The notes: a model not told the origin generated them from the sequence alone. A stretch of DNA of 64,000 nt from Amycolatopsis camponoti (GCF_902497555.1 NZ_CABVGP010000003.1:310001-374000); one strand, 5' to 3'. Positions 38,860 through 48,015 are shown, counted from the first letter of the stretch. Numbers and translations are program-made.

Positions 38860-39471
38860 GAGTTGCTCCCCCGTCGTCGGTGCGGGCCGTGGGTGGCCCG
38901 GGTTCCACCGTCGCGGGGGGCGGGCCGGGGGCGCAATGGGCCGGGCGGGCAGCTGTGGACAACCGGGGTGTTGTGGACAACTGCCGCCCCACGGACGGCT
39001 CGTGGACCGGTTCCGCCGGTGGTCTGTGGCACGATCGCGCCCGCCCGCGACGCACGCGCGGCGGAAAACGCGGGAAATACCCGCGTCCGAAGATTCCTCC
39101 GCGCCGAAGAAATGGCGAACCGGCTCGCGGAAACGGAATCGAGAAAGGTAAGCGGAAGGCAAGACGACGCGCACCGAGGGGCGCGCGTCGAAAGGTAAGA
39201 AGAAGGTTAAGAGGGCGGCCCCCGCCAGGGGGGAGGGACGGGGGCCGCCGTGGGTTCAGCCCCGGGGGGTCGGACTGAACCGGCCCGGTTGGACACCGGG
39301 CTCCCTCACTGTAACTCCGCCGGTGGCCGGTTCGCGCACCGGGCGAGGCACACAGTTCGATAACGGCACGGCGCGCCGGAAGTGCCTTCCTGTCATGGAT
39401 TTTCCGCCCGACACGGCACGCAGGTGGTGGATCAACGGGACGTGCCGCGATCAAGCTCTTATCCTGGGCAT
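38860..39471. other. Divergent region between Tad operon and HAD gene
   Basis: About 610 bases without a gene. The left third holds the Tad promoter region with two DnaA-box sequences. The middle is purine-rich. A hairpin GGCGGCCCCCG/CGGGGGCCGCC lies at 39214-39249 and a second, GGTTCAG/CTGAACC, follows at about 39253-39281. The right end has a TATCCT -10 for the HAD gene. Confidence 0.5.
38954..38980. promoter_or_regulatory. Pair of DnaA-box sequences upstream of the Tad operon
   Basis: TGTGGACAA occurs at 38954-38962 and 38972-38980, in the same orientation and 18 bp apart. Its complement TTGTCCACA is the preferred DnaA box of high-GC actinomycetes. The position is about 100 bp upstream of the CpaE-like start. 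Confidence 0.5.
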
Positions 39472-40302
39472 GTGGCCGAACCGAGCAGCGCCCCGTCGCG
39501 CATCCGGAACCCGGGCCCGGAGCACGCGGTGGCCGCGTTCTTCGACCTGGACAAGACGATCATCGCCTCGTCGAGCGCGCTGGCGTTCAGCAAACCATTG
39601 CTCAAAGAAGGATTGATCAACCGTCGCGCCGCGTTGCGAAGCGCCTACGCGCAGCTGGTGTTTTCCCTCGCCGGCGCCGACGAGAACAAGACCGAGCGGC
39701 TGCGGGCCGAGGTTTCCGCGCTCTGCGCCGGCTGGGACGTCGCGCAGGTTTCGTCGATCGTCCGGGAAACCCTGCACGACGTCGTCGATCCGCTCGTGTA
39801 CGTGGAGGCGGCCGAACTGATCGCGCGGCACCGCGAAGACGGGCACGACGTCATCGTGCTGTCGGCGACCGGCGAGGAGGTCGTCGCGCCGGTGGCGGAA
39901 ATGCTCGGCGCGACCCGGAGCGTCGCCACGCGGATGCAGATCGTCGACGGCCGCTATTCCGGCGAAGTCGACTTCTACTGCTACGGCGCCAACAAAGCCG
40001 TCGCCGCGAAGCAGCTCGCCGCCACGCACGGCTACGACCTCGCCGAGTGCTTCGCCTACACCGATTCGAGCACCGACATCCCGTTGCTCGAGGTCGTCGG
40101 GCACCCGCACGCGGTCAACCCGGACAAGCTCCTGCGGCGCGAGGCCCTCGACCGCGGCTGGCCGATCCTGGCCTTCGACCGGCCCATGTCGCTGCGCAGC
40201 CGGATCCCGACACGATCGGCGGGAATGGTGGCCCTCGGCGTCGGCGCGGTGGCCGCCGGAGCGACCTGGTACGGCCTCAATCGTCGCCGTCGGTCCCGGT
40301 AG
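39472..40302 (+). CDS. HAD-family phosphatase (SerB/HAD-IB type) with C-terminal membrane segment
   Basis: 276 residues. HAD motif I is FFDLDKTI (about residue 25), motif II is VLSATGEEV, and the late acidic motif is YTDSSTDIPLLE. A hydrophobic helix near the end (AGMVALGVGAVAAGATWYGL) followed by RRRRSR suggests a membrane tail. Relatives are annotated as phosphoserine phosphatase-like (SerB1); the substrate is unknown. I chose the GTG at 39472 because TATCCT ends six bases upstream, which implies a leaderless message. An upstream extension to 39382 has no such support. Confidence 0.85.
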   Translation: MAEPSSAPSRIRNPGPEHAVAAFFDLDKTIIASSSALAFSKPLLKEGLINRRAALRSAYAQLVFSLAGADENKTERLRAEVSALCAGWDVAQVSSIVRETLHDVVDPLVYVEAAELIARHREDGHDVIVLSATGEEVVAPVAEMLGATRSVATRMQIVDGRYSGEVDFYCYGANKAVAAKQLAATHGYDLAECFAYTDSSTDIPLLEVVGHPHAVNPDKLLRREALDRGWPILAFDRPMSLRSRIPTRSAGMVALGVGAVAAGATWYGLNRRRRSR

Positions 40303-40429
40303 CCGCCCGGGCCGCCACCCACACGGCCGTACGGTCTCCGCTTTGCTTGGCCCAGCCCCGAATTGTCCGTCGCGGAGGGTGCCCGTGTCACCCGATCCAG
40401 CCTCTGTACCGGTGCACCCATCCGCGCAC

Positions 40430-40458
40430 TTGAAGTGACCGGGCTCACGGCGTAGAAA
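40430..40458 (+). promoter_or_regulatory. Promoter of the candidate 6S RNA
   Basis: TTGAAG, a 17-base spacer and TAGAAA. No ribosome site or reading frame follows for 240 bases. Confidence 0.5.
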
Positions 40459-40464
40459 GTAGGT

Positions 40465-40706
40465 GCGGACGTTCGGTCGGCCAGGGAGCAGGTAGAAGAG
40501 AAGCCTGTTCCACCCCGGCAAACCTCCGTGCGCGGACTCCGGGTACCCACGCGCAGCGCGCCGCGGGAGGCTCGTCGTCTAGGGACTGCGTAGCGGGACG
40601 CCGCACGCCGAGTCCATGTAGGTACGACCAGAGTTGCACGCTTGGTCGCCCGAGAAGTTCGCGCTTGCAGGCGGCGCCCGTTGGCCCTTGGCCACGGGCG
40701 CCGCCT
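40465..40706 (+). ncRNA. Candidate 6S RNA (ssrS-like) gene
   Basis: About 240 bases between a promoter and a strong terminator, with no protein-coding potential. Local pairings are seen: CAGG/CCTG at the start, GGACTC/GAGTCC enclosing most of the centre, and CGACCA/TGGTCG late. The gene neighbourhood (after the Tad cluster and a HAD gene, before acs) is, as I recall, where Streptomyces carries 6S RNA. 6S RNA binds RNA polymerase holoenzyme. The fold was not computed, so the identity is an inference. Confidence 0.45.
40669..40706 (+). terminator. Terminator of the candidate 6S RNA
   Basis: AGGCGGCGCCCG...GGCC/GGCC...CGGGCGCCGCCT with a three-base loop and one bulged T, followed by CGTTTAT. 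Confidence 0.8.
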
Positions 40707-40962
40707 CGTTTATGTCCGGGGCAGCTCCGTCTATGTCGGGGCAGTTACGTCCAGGGCAGGGCGGAACAGCCGCCGCGCCACCCGTTCGGCCCCCTCGCAC
40801 CTTGCGAACGGCGACTTTCTTACCGATCCGGGTATGAACTCCTCCGTTGGTGCGGTCGGTCGATGGACATCGACGGATTCGGTGAGTAGCTTCCCGATAT
40901 TGGCGCTTCCGAGTGGACTTCTGACGTCCGCCGAGCGTCCGCAACTTTCTGGGAGGCTGGTC
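40707..40962 (+). other. Leader region of the nagZ cluster
   Basis: About 250 bases without a gene. Three degenerate tandem copies of a GTCYRGGGCAG-type sequence (about 40709-40765) lie after the terminator. In-frame upstream ATGs for nagZ here would bury its signal peptide. Confidence 0.4.
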
Positions 40963-42753
40963 GTGACGACCCGAAATCGGAGGTTCCATGCGCTCGCCCT
41001 GCCCGTCGCGGGGGTGCTCGCCTTCACCGGTGTGGGTGTCGCGACCGCGGCGAGCGCGCCGCGGATGAGCGCGGACGCTCAGGCGGAAGCCGCCGCGACG
41101 CAGGCGTTGCGCGGGCTGACGCTCGAGCAGAAAGTCGGGCAGCTGTTCGTCACCTGGGTGAACGGCAAGACGGCCGACGAGGTGAACCCGAAGAACCAGA
41201 CGGACTTCGGCGTCGACACCCCGGCGCAGGTGATCCGGAAGTACCACCTCGGCGGGGTCATCTACTTCAACAACGACTCGCGCGACAACTTCGACGACCC
41301 CGTGCAGGTCTCGAAGCTGTCCAACGGCCTCCAGAAGGCCGCCATCACCAGCGGGGCGCACATCCCGCTGCAGATCGCCGCCGACCAGGAGGGTGGCACG
41401 GTGACCCGGATGGGCGCGCCGGCCACCGAGTTCCCCAACGCCATGGCCATCTCCGCCGGGCGGGACACCGGCCGCGCGACGAAGGCCGCCACCATCCTCG
41501 GCCAGGAGCTGCGGGCCGTCGGGATCAACCAGGACTTCGCGCCCGACTCGGACGTCAACTCCAATCCCGTCAACCCGGTCATCGGCGTGCGGTCCTTCGC
41601 CGGCCAGCCCGGCTTGGCGGGCGACTTCGTCACCGCCGAGATCAAGGGCTTCCAGAAGTCGGTGGCCGCGACCTCGAAGCACTTCCCCGGCCACGGCGCG
41701 GCGCCGACCGACAGCCACACCGGGCTGCCGCGGATCGACAGCACCGAAGACCAGTGGCGGGCCACCGACGTGCCGCCGTTCAAGGCCGCCATCCAGGCCG
41801 GCATCGACTCGATCATGACCGCGCACATCCAGTTCCCGAGCCTCGACCCGTCGCTGGAGCCCGCGACGCTGTCGAAGCCGATCGTCACCGGCAAGCTGCG
41901 CAACGAGCTGCACTACAACGGCGTCGTCATCACCGACTCCCTCGAGATGCAGGGCGTGCGCGAGATGCACAGCGACGCCGAGATCCCGGTCCTCGCGCTC
42001 AAGGCCGGCGTCGACCAGCTGCTCATGCCGGTGCACCTCGAGGTCGCCATCAACTCGGTGCTCACCGCCGTGAAGTCCGGGGAGATCCCGATGCAGCGGA
42101 TCGACCAGAGCGTGCTGCGCGTGCTGAAGCTGAAGTTCAAGAGCGGCATGCTCTTCGCGCCGTTCGTCGACCCGAACCGGGTGATGAAGACCGTCGGCAC
42201 GCCGGCGAACCTCGCCACCGCGCAGGACATCGCCGACCGCGGCATCACGGCCGTCGCGAACGACGCCGGCCTCCTGCCGCTGAAGCAGAAGCCCGCCACG
42301 GCGCTCGTCACCGGCTGGGGCGCCACCACGACGGCGACGCTCGCGCAGAAGCTGACCGCCCACGGCACGGCCGCGACGGCGTACCAGACCGGCCAGGCCC
42401 CGACGGACACCCAGATCGCGCAGTCGGTCACCAACGCCAAGAACGTCGACCTGGTCGTCGTGCTGACCAACAACATCGGCGGCTTCCCCCTGCAGACCAA
42501 GCTCCTCGACGCACTACAGGCCACCGGAAAGCCGGTCGTCGCGGTCGCCGCGCAGATCCCGTACGACGCGGGCTACGCGAGCACCGTCAAGACCTGGCTG
42601 GCGACCTACGGCTACATCGGGCCGACGCTGGAAGCACTGGCCAAGGTGATCCTCGGCGAGACGAAGCCGGTCGGGAAGCTGCCGGTCGACATCCCGGCGG
42701 GGGCCGACGTGCACACCGTGAAGTACCCCTTCGGCCACGGGCTGACCTGGTGA
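40963..42753 (+). CDS. nagZ: Exported beta-N-acetylglucosaminidase, glycoside hydrolase family 3
   Basis: 596 residues. A signal peptide (ALALPVAGVLAFTGVGVATA) is followed by the GH3 catalytic domain with the NagZ signature KHFPGHG and DSH (about residues 240-252), QIAADQEGG at the substrate site, and the nucleophile Asp in VITDSLEM. A GH3 C-terminal domain runs from about residue 430. It releases GlcNAc from cell-wall fragments outside the membrane. GGGAGG precedes the GTG by six bases. It overlaps namZ (GTGA) in the same order of jobs as the Bacillus recycling operon. Confidence 0.92.
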   Translation: MTTRNRRFHALALPVAGVLAFTGVGVATAASAPRMSADAQAEAAATQALRGLTLEQKVGQLFVTWVNGKTADEVNPKNQTDFGVDTPAQVIRKYHLGGVIYFNNDSRDNFDDPVQVSKLSNGLQKAAITSGAHIPLQIAADQEGGTVTRMGAPATEFPNAMAISAGRDTGRATKAATILGQELRAVGINQDFAPDSDVNSNPVNPVIGVRSFAGQPGLAGDFVTAEIKGFQKSVAATSKHFPGHGAAPTDSHTGLPRIDSTEDQWRATDVPPFKAAIQAGIDSIMTAHIQFPSLDPSLEPATLSKPIVTGKLRNELHYNGVVITDSLEMQGVREMHSDAEIPVLALKAGVDQLLMPVHLEVAINSVLTAVKSGEIPMQRIDQSVLRVLKLKFKSGMLFAPFVDPNRVMKTVGTPANLATAQDIADRGITAVANDAGLLPLKQKPATALVTGWGATTTATLAQKLTAHGTAATAYQTGQAPTDTQIAQSVTNAKNVDLVVVLTNNIGGFPLQTKLLDALQATGKPVVAVAAQIPYDAGYASTVKTWLATYGYIGPTLEALAKVILGETKPVGKLPVDIPAGADVHTVKYPFGHGLTW

Positions 42754-44027
42754 ACCTGAACCGGCGCCACTTCCTCGGCGCGGGCGCGCTCGCGGTCCCG
42801 GTCTTCGCGGGCGGCTCGGCCGTCGCCGGAGCCCAGCCCCAGGACCAGGCGCAGCCCCAGGCCCACCCGGGCCGCGTCCTCACCGGCGCCGAGCAGCTGG
42901 CCGCGCAGGGCTGGCGGTCCTTCAAGGGCCGCAAGCTCGGTGTGCTGTCGAACCCGACCGGGGTCCTGCTGAACGGCGACCACATCGTCGACTCGATGGT
43001 CGCGGCCGGCGTGCGGCCGGTCGCGGCCTTCGGGCCGGAGCACGGCTTCCGCGGCAGCGCGCAGGCCGGCGGCTCCGAGGGCGACTACACCGACCCGAGG
43101 ACCGGCGTCCCGGTGTACGACGCGTACGGCGTCGACGCGACGAAGCTCGCTTCGCTGTTCACCAAGGCGGGCGTCGACACGGTCGTCTTCGACATCGCCG
43201 ACGTCGGCGCGCGCTTCTACACCTACATCTGGTCGCTCTACACGGCGATGGTGGCCGCGGCGCGGGTCAACGCCGCCTTCGTCGTGCTCGACCGGCCGAA
43301 CCCGATCGGCGGCCGGGCGGCCGGCCCGCTGCTCGACCCGAAGTTCTCCTCGGGCATCGGCAAGAAGCCGATCGTCCAGCAACACGGCATGACCGTCGGC
43401 GAGCTGGCGCGCTTCTTCGCCGAGGAGTTCCTCCCCGGCGAAGGCGTGAAGCTCGCGAAGCTGGACGTCGTCCAGGTACGCGGCTGGCAGCGCGACACGC
43501 TCTTCGCGCAGACCGGGCTCAACTGGGTCCTGCCGAGCCCGAACATGCCGACCCCGGACACGGCGCTCGTCTACCCCGGCACCGGCATGTTCGAAGGCAC
43601 GGTGTTCTCCGAGGGCCGCGGCACGACCAGGCCGTTCGAGATCATCGGCGCGCCCGGGCTCGACTGGCACTGGCGGGAGAAGCTCGAGGACCTGCGGCTG
43701 CCCGGGGCGAAGTTCCGCGAGATCTACTTCGTGCCGACCTTCAGCAAGTTCGTCAACCAGACCTGCGGAGGCGTGCAGGTCAGCGTCGACGACCCCCGGG
43801 CGTTCGACGCCATCCGGACCGCGGTCGCCATGCTCGTCACGGCGAAGGCACTGCACCCGGACGTCTTCGCCTGGCGCCCCGACAACTACATCGACAAGCT
43901 TTCCGGGTCCGACCGGCTCCGGACCATGGTCGACGCCGGGGCGGGCGTCGACGAGGTCACCGGGGCCTGGCGGGCCGAGCTCGCCGAGTTCGACAAGAGA
44001 CGTCGCCACTACCTGCTCTACCGCTGA
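42750..44027 (+). CDS. namZ: Exo-beta-N-acetylmuramidase, DUF1343 family
   Basis: 425 residues. A Tat-like signal RRHFLGAGALAVPVF opens the protein. The DUF1343 core shows LGVLSNPTGV, FGPEHGFRGSAQAG, DIADVGARFYTYIW, VLDRPNPIGG and NMPTPDTALVYPGTGMFEG. NamZ enzymes cut MurNAc from the non-reducing end of peptidoglycan chains and act with NagZ. The GTG overlaps the nagZ stop by four bases. Confidence 0.9.
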   Translation: MNLNRRHFLGAGALAVPVFAGGSAVAGAQPQDQAQPQAHPGRVLTGAEQLAAQGWRSFKGRKLGVLSNPTGVLLNGDHIVDSMVAAGVRPVAAFGPEHGFRGSAQAGGSEGDYTDPRTGVPVYDAYGVDATKLASLFTKAGVDTVVFDIADVGARFYTYIWSLYTAMVAAARVNAAFVVLDRPNPIGGRAAGPLLDPKFSSGIGKKPIVQQHGMTVGELARFFAEEFLPGEGVKLAKLDVVQVRGWQRDTLFAQTGLNWVLPSPNMPTPDTALVYPGTGMFEGTVFSEGRGTTRPFEIIGAPGLDWHWREKLEDLRLPGAKFREIYFVPTFSKFVNQTCGGVQVSVDDPRAFDAIRTAVAMLVTAKALHPDVFAWRPDNYIDKLSGSDRLRTMVDAGAGVDEVTGAWRAELAEFDKRRRHYLLYR

Positions 44028-44037
44028 GGGGGCACTC

Positions 44038-45795
44038 GTGCGTGCTAGGAAGGTCATCGCCGCGGCCACCGGAGTGCTGGTCGCACTGACCACGTTGACC
44101 TCGGGAGCCAGCGCCATCGGACGCCATGACGACGCGGGCCGCTTCGACCGGCCGCAGCAGGGCTTCGCGTCCCCGTGGACGACCCTGCGCGACGGCCGGC
44201 CGAAGGACGTCGACCTCGACCCGGCGCCGATCAAGGCCGCCGAGGACTTCCTCGCGAGCTGGACGAAGCCGGACGCCACCGGGCACCCGCACTTCTCCGG
44301 CGCGGTCGGCCTGCTGGCCCACGACGGCGTGGTCGTCGACCGGTACGCCGTCGGCGGCGCGCTGCGGTACGCCGACGCCACCGGCACGGAGCTGCCGGCG
44401 GACCAGCAGGTCCCGATGCGCAACGACACGATCTTCGACATGGCGTCGATCTCGAAGCTGTTCACCTCGATCGCCGTGCTGCAGCTCGTCGAACGCGGCC
44501 AGCTCACCATCGACACCCCGGTGAGCCGGTTCTTCCCGGAGTTCGCCACCGGCGACAAGGCCGCCATCACGATCAAGATGCTGCTCACGCACGTCTCGGG
44601 CTTCGACGCCGACCCGATCCCGTCGCTGTGGGCCGGCTACCCCGACATCCCGTCGCGCCGGCAGGCGGTGCTCGACAGCCCGCTGAAGAACAAGCCGGGC
44701 ACGACCTACCTCTACTCCGACATCAACCTGCTCACCCTCGGCTTCATCGTCGAGAAGCTCACCGGGCAGCCGCTCGACAAGGTGGTCCACGACCGGATCA
44801 CCGCGCCGCTGGGCATGGTCGACACGGGGTACAACCCGCCGGCGTCGAAGCTGAACCGGGTCGCCGCGACGGAGTTCGAGGCCAACCCGCCGCGCGGGAT
44901 GGTGCGCGGCAGCGTGCACGACGAGAACGCGTGGTCGCTCGGCGGGGTCGCCGGGCACGCCGGGGTGTTCAGCACCGCGACCGACATGGCTGTCCTCGCC
45001 CAGACGATGCTCAACGGCGGCAGCTACCGCGGGCACCGGATCCTCGGCGAGGAGACCGTGCGGCAGATGATGCTGACGAACTACAACCAGCAGTTCCCGG
45101 ACGACGCGCACGGCCTGGGCTTCGAGCTCGACCAGCCCTGGTACATGGGCGCGCTGGCCTCCCCGGTCACCGCCGGGCACACCGGCTTCACCGGGACGAC
45201 GCTGGTCATCGACCCCGAGTCGCGCTCCTTCGCGATCCTGCTGACCAACCGTGTGCACCCGAGCCGGAGCTGGGGCTCGATCAACACCGCGCGCCAGGTC
45301 TGGGCGACGTCGCTGGCCAGGGCGATGGCCGTCCGGCCGGCCGTCGGGAAGGACGCCTGGACGAGCACGCTGGGTAACGCGAGCGCCGCCACGCTCAGTA
45401 CGCGTCCGTTTACTACGCAAAGTGATCAAGCACGGGTGTCCTTCTACGCCTTCGTGGACACCGAGGGAAGCACTGATCCATTACAGCTGCAGGCGTCCAC
45501 CGACGGGGTGAACTGGCAACCGATCGCGCTATCGGTTTCCGGGCCGGGCGCACCCTCCGGAGATGTGACGTCGCTCTCCGGACACGGACACCGTGCCTGG
45601 TGGAAGGCGAGCGGCGTGCTGCCCCAAGGCGCGTCGATGAGCCTCCGCTGGCGTTACAGCACCGATCCGAACTACACGGGCCGCGGTGTTTCGGTCGACG
45701 GTGTGAAAGTCACCGAGAGCGGCCGATCACTCCTCGACGGTGAACGGAACCCCGCGGTTTTCGTCGCAGAGGGTTGGCAGTTGAGCGCAAGGTGA
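44038..45795 (+). CDS. Exported serine beta-lactamase-fold hydrolase (AmiE/AmpH-like)
   Basis: 585 residues. Signal peptide (VIAAATGVLVALTTLTSGAS). Penicillin-binding-type active site: SISK as SxxK (about residue 137), YSD in place of Y-x-N, and GHTG as the KTG equivalent (about residue 380). In Bacillus the matching gene in the recycling operon is amiE, a MurNAc-L-Ala amidase-like enzyme, so a cell-wall peptide is a reasonable substrate. The last 130 residues form an extra beta-rich domain (LQASTDGVNWQPIALSVSG) not seen in AmiE. GAGGGGG is five bases before the GTG. Confidence 0.85.
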   Translation: MRARKVIAAATGVLVALTTLTSGASAIGRHDDAGRFDRPQQGFASPWTTLRDGRPKDVDLDPAPIKAAEDFLASWTKPDATGHPHFSGAVGLLAHDGVVVDRYAVGGALRYADATGTELPADQQVPMRNDTIFDMASISKLFTSIAVLQLVERGQLTIDTPVSRFFPEFATGDKAAITIKMLLTHVSGFDADPIPSLWAGYPDIPSRRQAVLDSPLKNKPGTTYLYSDINLLTLGFIVEKLTGQPLDKVVHDRITAPLGMVDTGYNPPASKLNRVAATEFEANPPRGMVRGSVHDENAWSLGGVAGHAGVFSTATDMAVLAQTMLNGGSYRGHRILGEETVRQMMLTNYNQQFPDDAHGLGFELDQPWYMGALASPVTAGHTGFTGTTLVIDPESRSFAILLTNRVHPSRSWGSINTARQVWATSLARAMAVRPAVGKDAWTSTLGNASAATLSTRPFTTQSDQARVSFYAFVDTEGSTDPLQLQASTDGVNWQPIALSVSGPGAPSGDVTSLSGHGHRAWWKASGVLPQGASMSLRWRYSTDPNYTGRGVSVDGVKVTESGRSLLDGERNPAVFVAEGWQLSAR

Positions 45796-45985
45796 CCGAC
45801 CTGTCGCACACCGTCCAACTCTGACCCCAGTTAACCGTCTCCTTGCCGTTTGCGCAGCGACACTAAGTTGCCAAGTCGTTAGCTTGACCTCGTTAACAAG
45901 ACCGACCTGGTTGGCGACTTTCTGGTCAGTGATTAATCGCAAATCCAGATCCGCAGACACGGATGGGTTGCGAGAGGACTGAAGG

Positions 45986-47008
45986 GTGTGGGTAGCCTTG
46001 TCGCAGATGCCAACGGTTAGTAACTTTCCGACGGTGAGTGATACCGAATCCGTAGTCGGCACGGCACCGTCCGAGCCCGTATCGGTCCAGATGGCCGCAC
46101 GGGACGCGGACTCCAGCCCGCTGGTGCGCATCCGGTCGTTGCTCCCTGGCCTGGCCCGCGCGGAGCAGCGCGTGGCGAAGGTCGTGCTGGAGGATCCCGC
46201 GCACGTCGCGAGACGCAGCATCACCGAGGTGGCCCTGGCCGCCAACACGAGCGAGACGACGGTGACGCGCTTCTGCAAGGCCGTCGGCGTCGGCGGGTAC
46301 CCGCAGCTGCGCATCGCGCTGGCCGCGGACACCGCGCGCACCGAGGCGCGCACCACGCGCAACCTCGGCGGCGAGATCGGCCCGGACGACGACCTGGCGG
46401 CCGTCATCGGCAAGGTCAGCTTCGCCGACGCGCGGGCCGTCGAGGAGACGGCCGACCAGCTCGACGTCGCCACGCTGGAGCGCGTGATCGAGGTCGTCGC
46501 GAGCGCCGGCCGCGCGGACGTCTACGGCGTGGGCGCCAGCGCCTTCGTCGCCGCGGACCTGCAGCAGAAGCTGCACCGCATCGGCCGCGTGTGCTTCGCG
46601 TGGTCGGACACGCACATCATGCTGACCTCGGCCGCGGTGCTGAGCCCGGGCGACGTCGCGATCGGCGTCTCGCACACCGGCGCGACCACCGACACCGTCG
46701 AGGCGCTGCGGGTGGCCAGGGAGCACGGCGCGATCACCATCGCCGTGACGAACTTCCCGCGGTCGCCGATCACCGAGGTCGCCGACTACGTTTTGACGAC
46801 CGCGGCGCGGGAAACCACGTTCCGTTCGGGGGCGACGGCGAGCCGCATCGCCCAGCTCACCGTCATCGACTGCCTGTTCATCGGCGTCGCGCAGCGGCAC
46901 ATGGACGCGTCGGTCAACGCCCTGGACGCCACCAGGGACGCGGTCGGCTCGCACCGCCTGGGGGTCAGGCCGGACGGTCGTCGCCGTCCTCGGGAAACCG
47001 GCAAATAG
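45986..47008 (+). CDS. murR: RpiR-family regulator with SIS domain (MurR-like)
   Basis: 340 residues. HTH_6 domain at residues 45-120 (ARAEQRVAKVVLEDPAHVAR, ANTSETTVTRFCKAVG) and SIS sugar-phosphate-binding domain at 165-300 (VYGVGASAFVAADLQQKLHR, GVSHTGATTDTVEALR). Beside murQ, its ligand should be MurNAc-6-phosphate. The start is uncertain: the GTG has GAAGG just upstream, but an ATG at 46007 is also possible. The 190 bases upstream are AT-richer and likely hold the murRQ promoter. Confidence 0.85.
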   Translation: MWVALSQMPTVSNFPTVSDTESVVGTAPSEPVSVQMAARDADSSPLVRIRSLLPGLARAEQRVAKVVLEDPAHVARRSITEVALAANTSETTVTRFCKAVGVGGYPQLRIALAADTARTEARTTRNLGGEIGPDDDLAAVIGKVSFADARAVEETADQLDVATLERVIEVVASAGRADVYGVGASAFVAADLQQKLHRIGRVCFAWSDTHIMLTSAAVLSPGDVAIGVSHTGATTDTVEALRVAREHGAITIAVTNFPRSPITEVADYVLTTAARETTFRSGATASRIAQLTVIDCLFIGVAQRHMDASVNALDATRDAVGSHRLGVRPDGRRRPRETGK

Positions 47009-47022
47009 TGACCGGAGAAAAT

Positions 47023-47961
47023 GTGAGGCGCATGATGACCGTCCCCGTGCAGGCGGTGCACGTCGATTCGCCGACCGAAACCCGCAATCCCCGCACCACG
47101 GACATCGACCTGATGTCCACCGCGGGGATCCTGGGCGCGATCAACGCCGAGGACCGCACGGTCGCCGGCGCGGTCGCCGCGGTGCTGCCCCAGGTGGCGC
47201 GCGCGGTGGACTACGCCGTGGACGCGCTGCGGGCCGGTGGCCGGGTGCACTACGTCGGTGCGGGGACGTCCGGGCGCCTGGCCACGCTGGACGCGGCCGA
47301 GCTGGTGCCGACGTTCAACGTGCCGGCCGACTGGTTCATCGCGCACCACGCCGGCGGCGAGCGCGCGCTGCGCCAGGCCGTCGAAAACGCGGAGGACGAC
47401 GACGGGGCCGGCGCGGCCGAGATGGCCGCCATGGTCCAGCCGGGTGACTTCGTGCTGGGGCTGACGGCGTCGGGCAGGACGCCGTACGTCCTGGGTGCGC
47501 TGCTCGCGGCCCAGCGCCAGGGCGCCCACACCGGCCTGGTGTCCGGCAACGCGAAGGCCGCCAAGCCGGCGGGCGTCGACGTGCTCATCGCCGTCGACAC
47601 CGGTCCGGAGGCGATCGCCGGGTCGACCCGGATGAAGGCGGGCACGGCGCAGAAGATGATCCTCACGTCGTTTTCGACGGCGACGATGATCAAGCTGGGC
47701 CGGACCTACTCCAACCTGATGGTCAGCATGCGGGCGACGAACGCGAAGCTGCGCGGCCGGACCATCCGCATCCTGCAGGAAGCCACCGGCATGACGATGG
47801 CGGACTGCTCGGACGCGCTCACCGAGGCCGGGGGCGACCTCAAGGTGGCGCTGGTGCACTTGCTGTCCGGGGAGGACGTCAAGAGCGCGGCCAAGGCTCT
47901 GCACGTCTCCGGCGGGCACGTCCGGAAGGCGCTCGACCTGGTGCGGGTCCGCGCGAGCTAG
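47023..47961 (+). CDS. murQ: N-acetylmuramic acid 6-phosphate etherase
   Basis: 312 residues. It cleaves the lactyl ether of MurNAc-6-P to give GlcNAc-6-P and lactate. Visible are the opening PTETRNPRTTDIDLMST, the SIS site YVGAGTSGRLATLDAAE (about residue 76), TASGRTPYVLGAL and EAIAGSTRMKAGTAQKM. A C-terminal helical tail ends the protein. GGAG is five bases before the GTG, and it follows murR by 14 bases. Confidence 0.94.
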   Translation: MRRMMTVPVQAVHVDSPTETRNPRTTDIDLMSTAGILGAINAEDRTVAGAVAAVLPQVARAVDYAVDALRAGGRVHYVGAGTSGRLATLDAAELVPTFNVPADWFIAHHAGGERALRQAVENAEDDDGAGAAEMAAMVQPGDFVLGLTASGRTPYVLGALLAAQRQGAHTGLVSGNAKAAKPAGVDVLIAVDTGPEAIAGSTRMKAGTAQKMILTSFSTATMIKLGRTYSNLMVSMRATNAKLRGRTIRILQEATGMTMADCSDALTEAGGDLKVALVHLLSGEDVKSAAKALHVSGGHVRKALDLVRVRAS

Positions 47962-47962
47962 A

Positions 47963-47998
47963 TCTCATCTGTTCACCTGTCTAACCTCTCAGATGAGA
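47963..47998. terminator. Inverted repeat after murQ
   Basis: TCTCATCTG and CAGATGAGA (9 bp) separated by 18 bases. It begins right after the murQ stop and ends 18 bases before the Ni/Co transporter ATG, so it may be a terminator or an operator of the transporter gene. Confidence 0.5.
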
Positions 47999-48015
47999 GG
48001 GAAGGCGGGTGGCCG

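Noticed and set aside
38954..38980. Possible chromosomal origin
   Set aside because: Only two DnaA boxes and no dnaA, dnaN or AT-rich unwinding region nearby.
40579..42363. A 594-codon minus-strand frame opposite nagZ
   Set aside because: Antisense shadow of nagZ; it also crosses the candidate 6S terminator.
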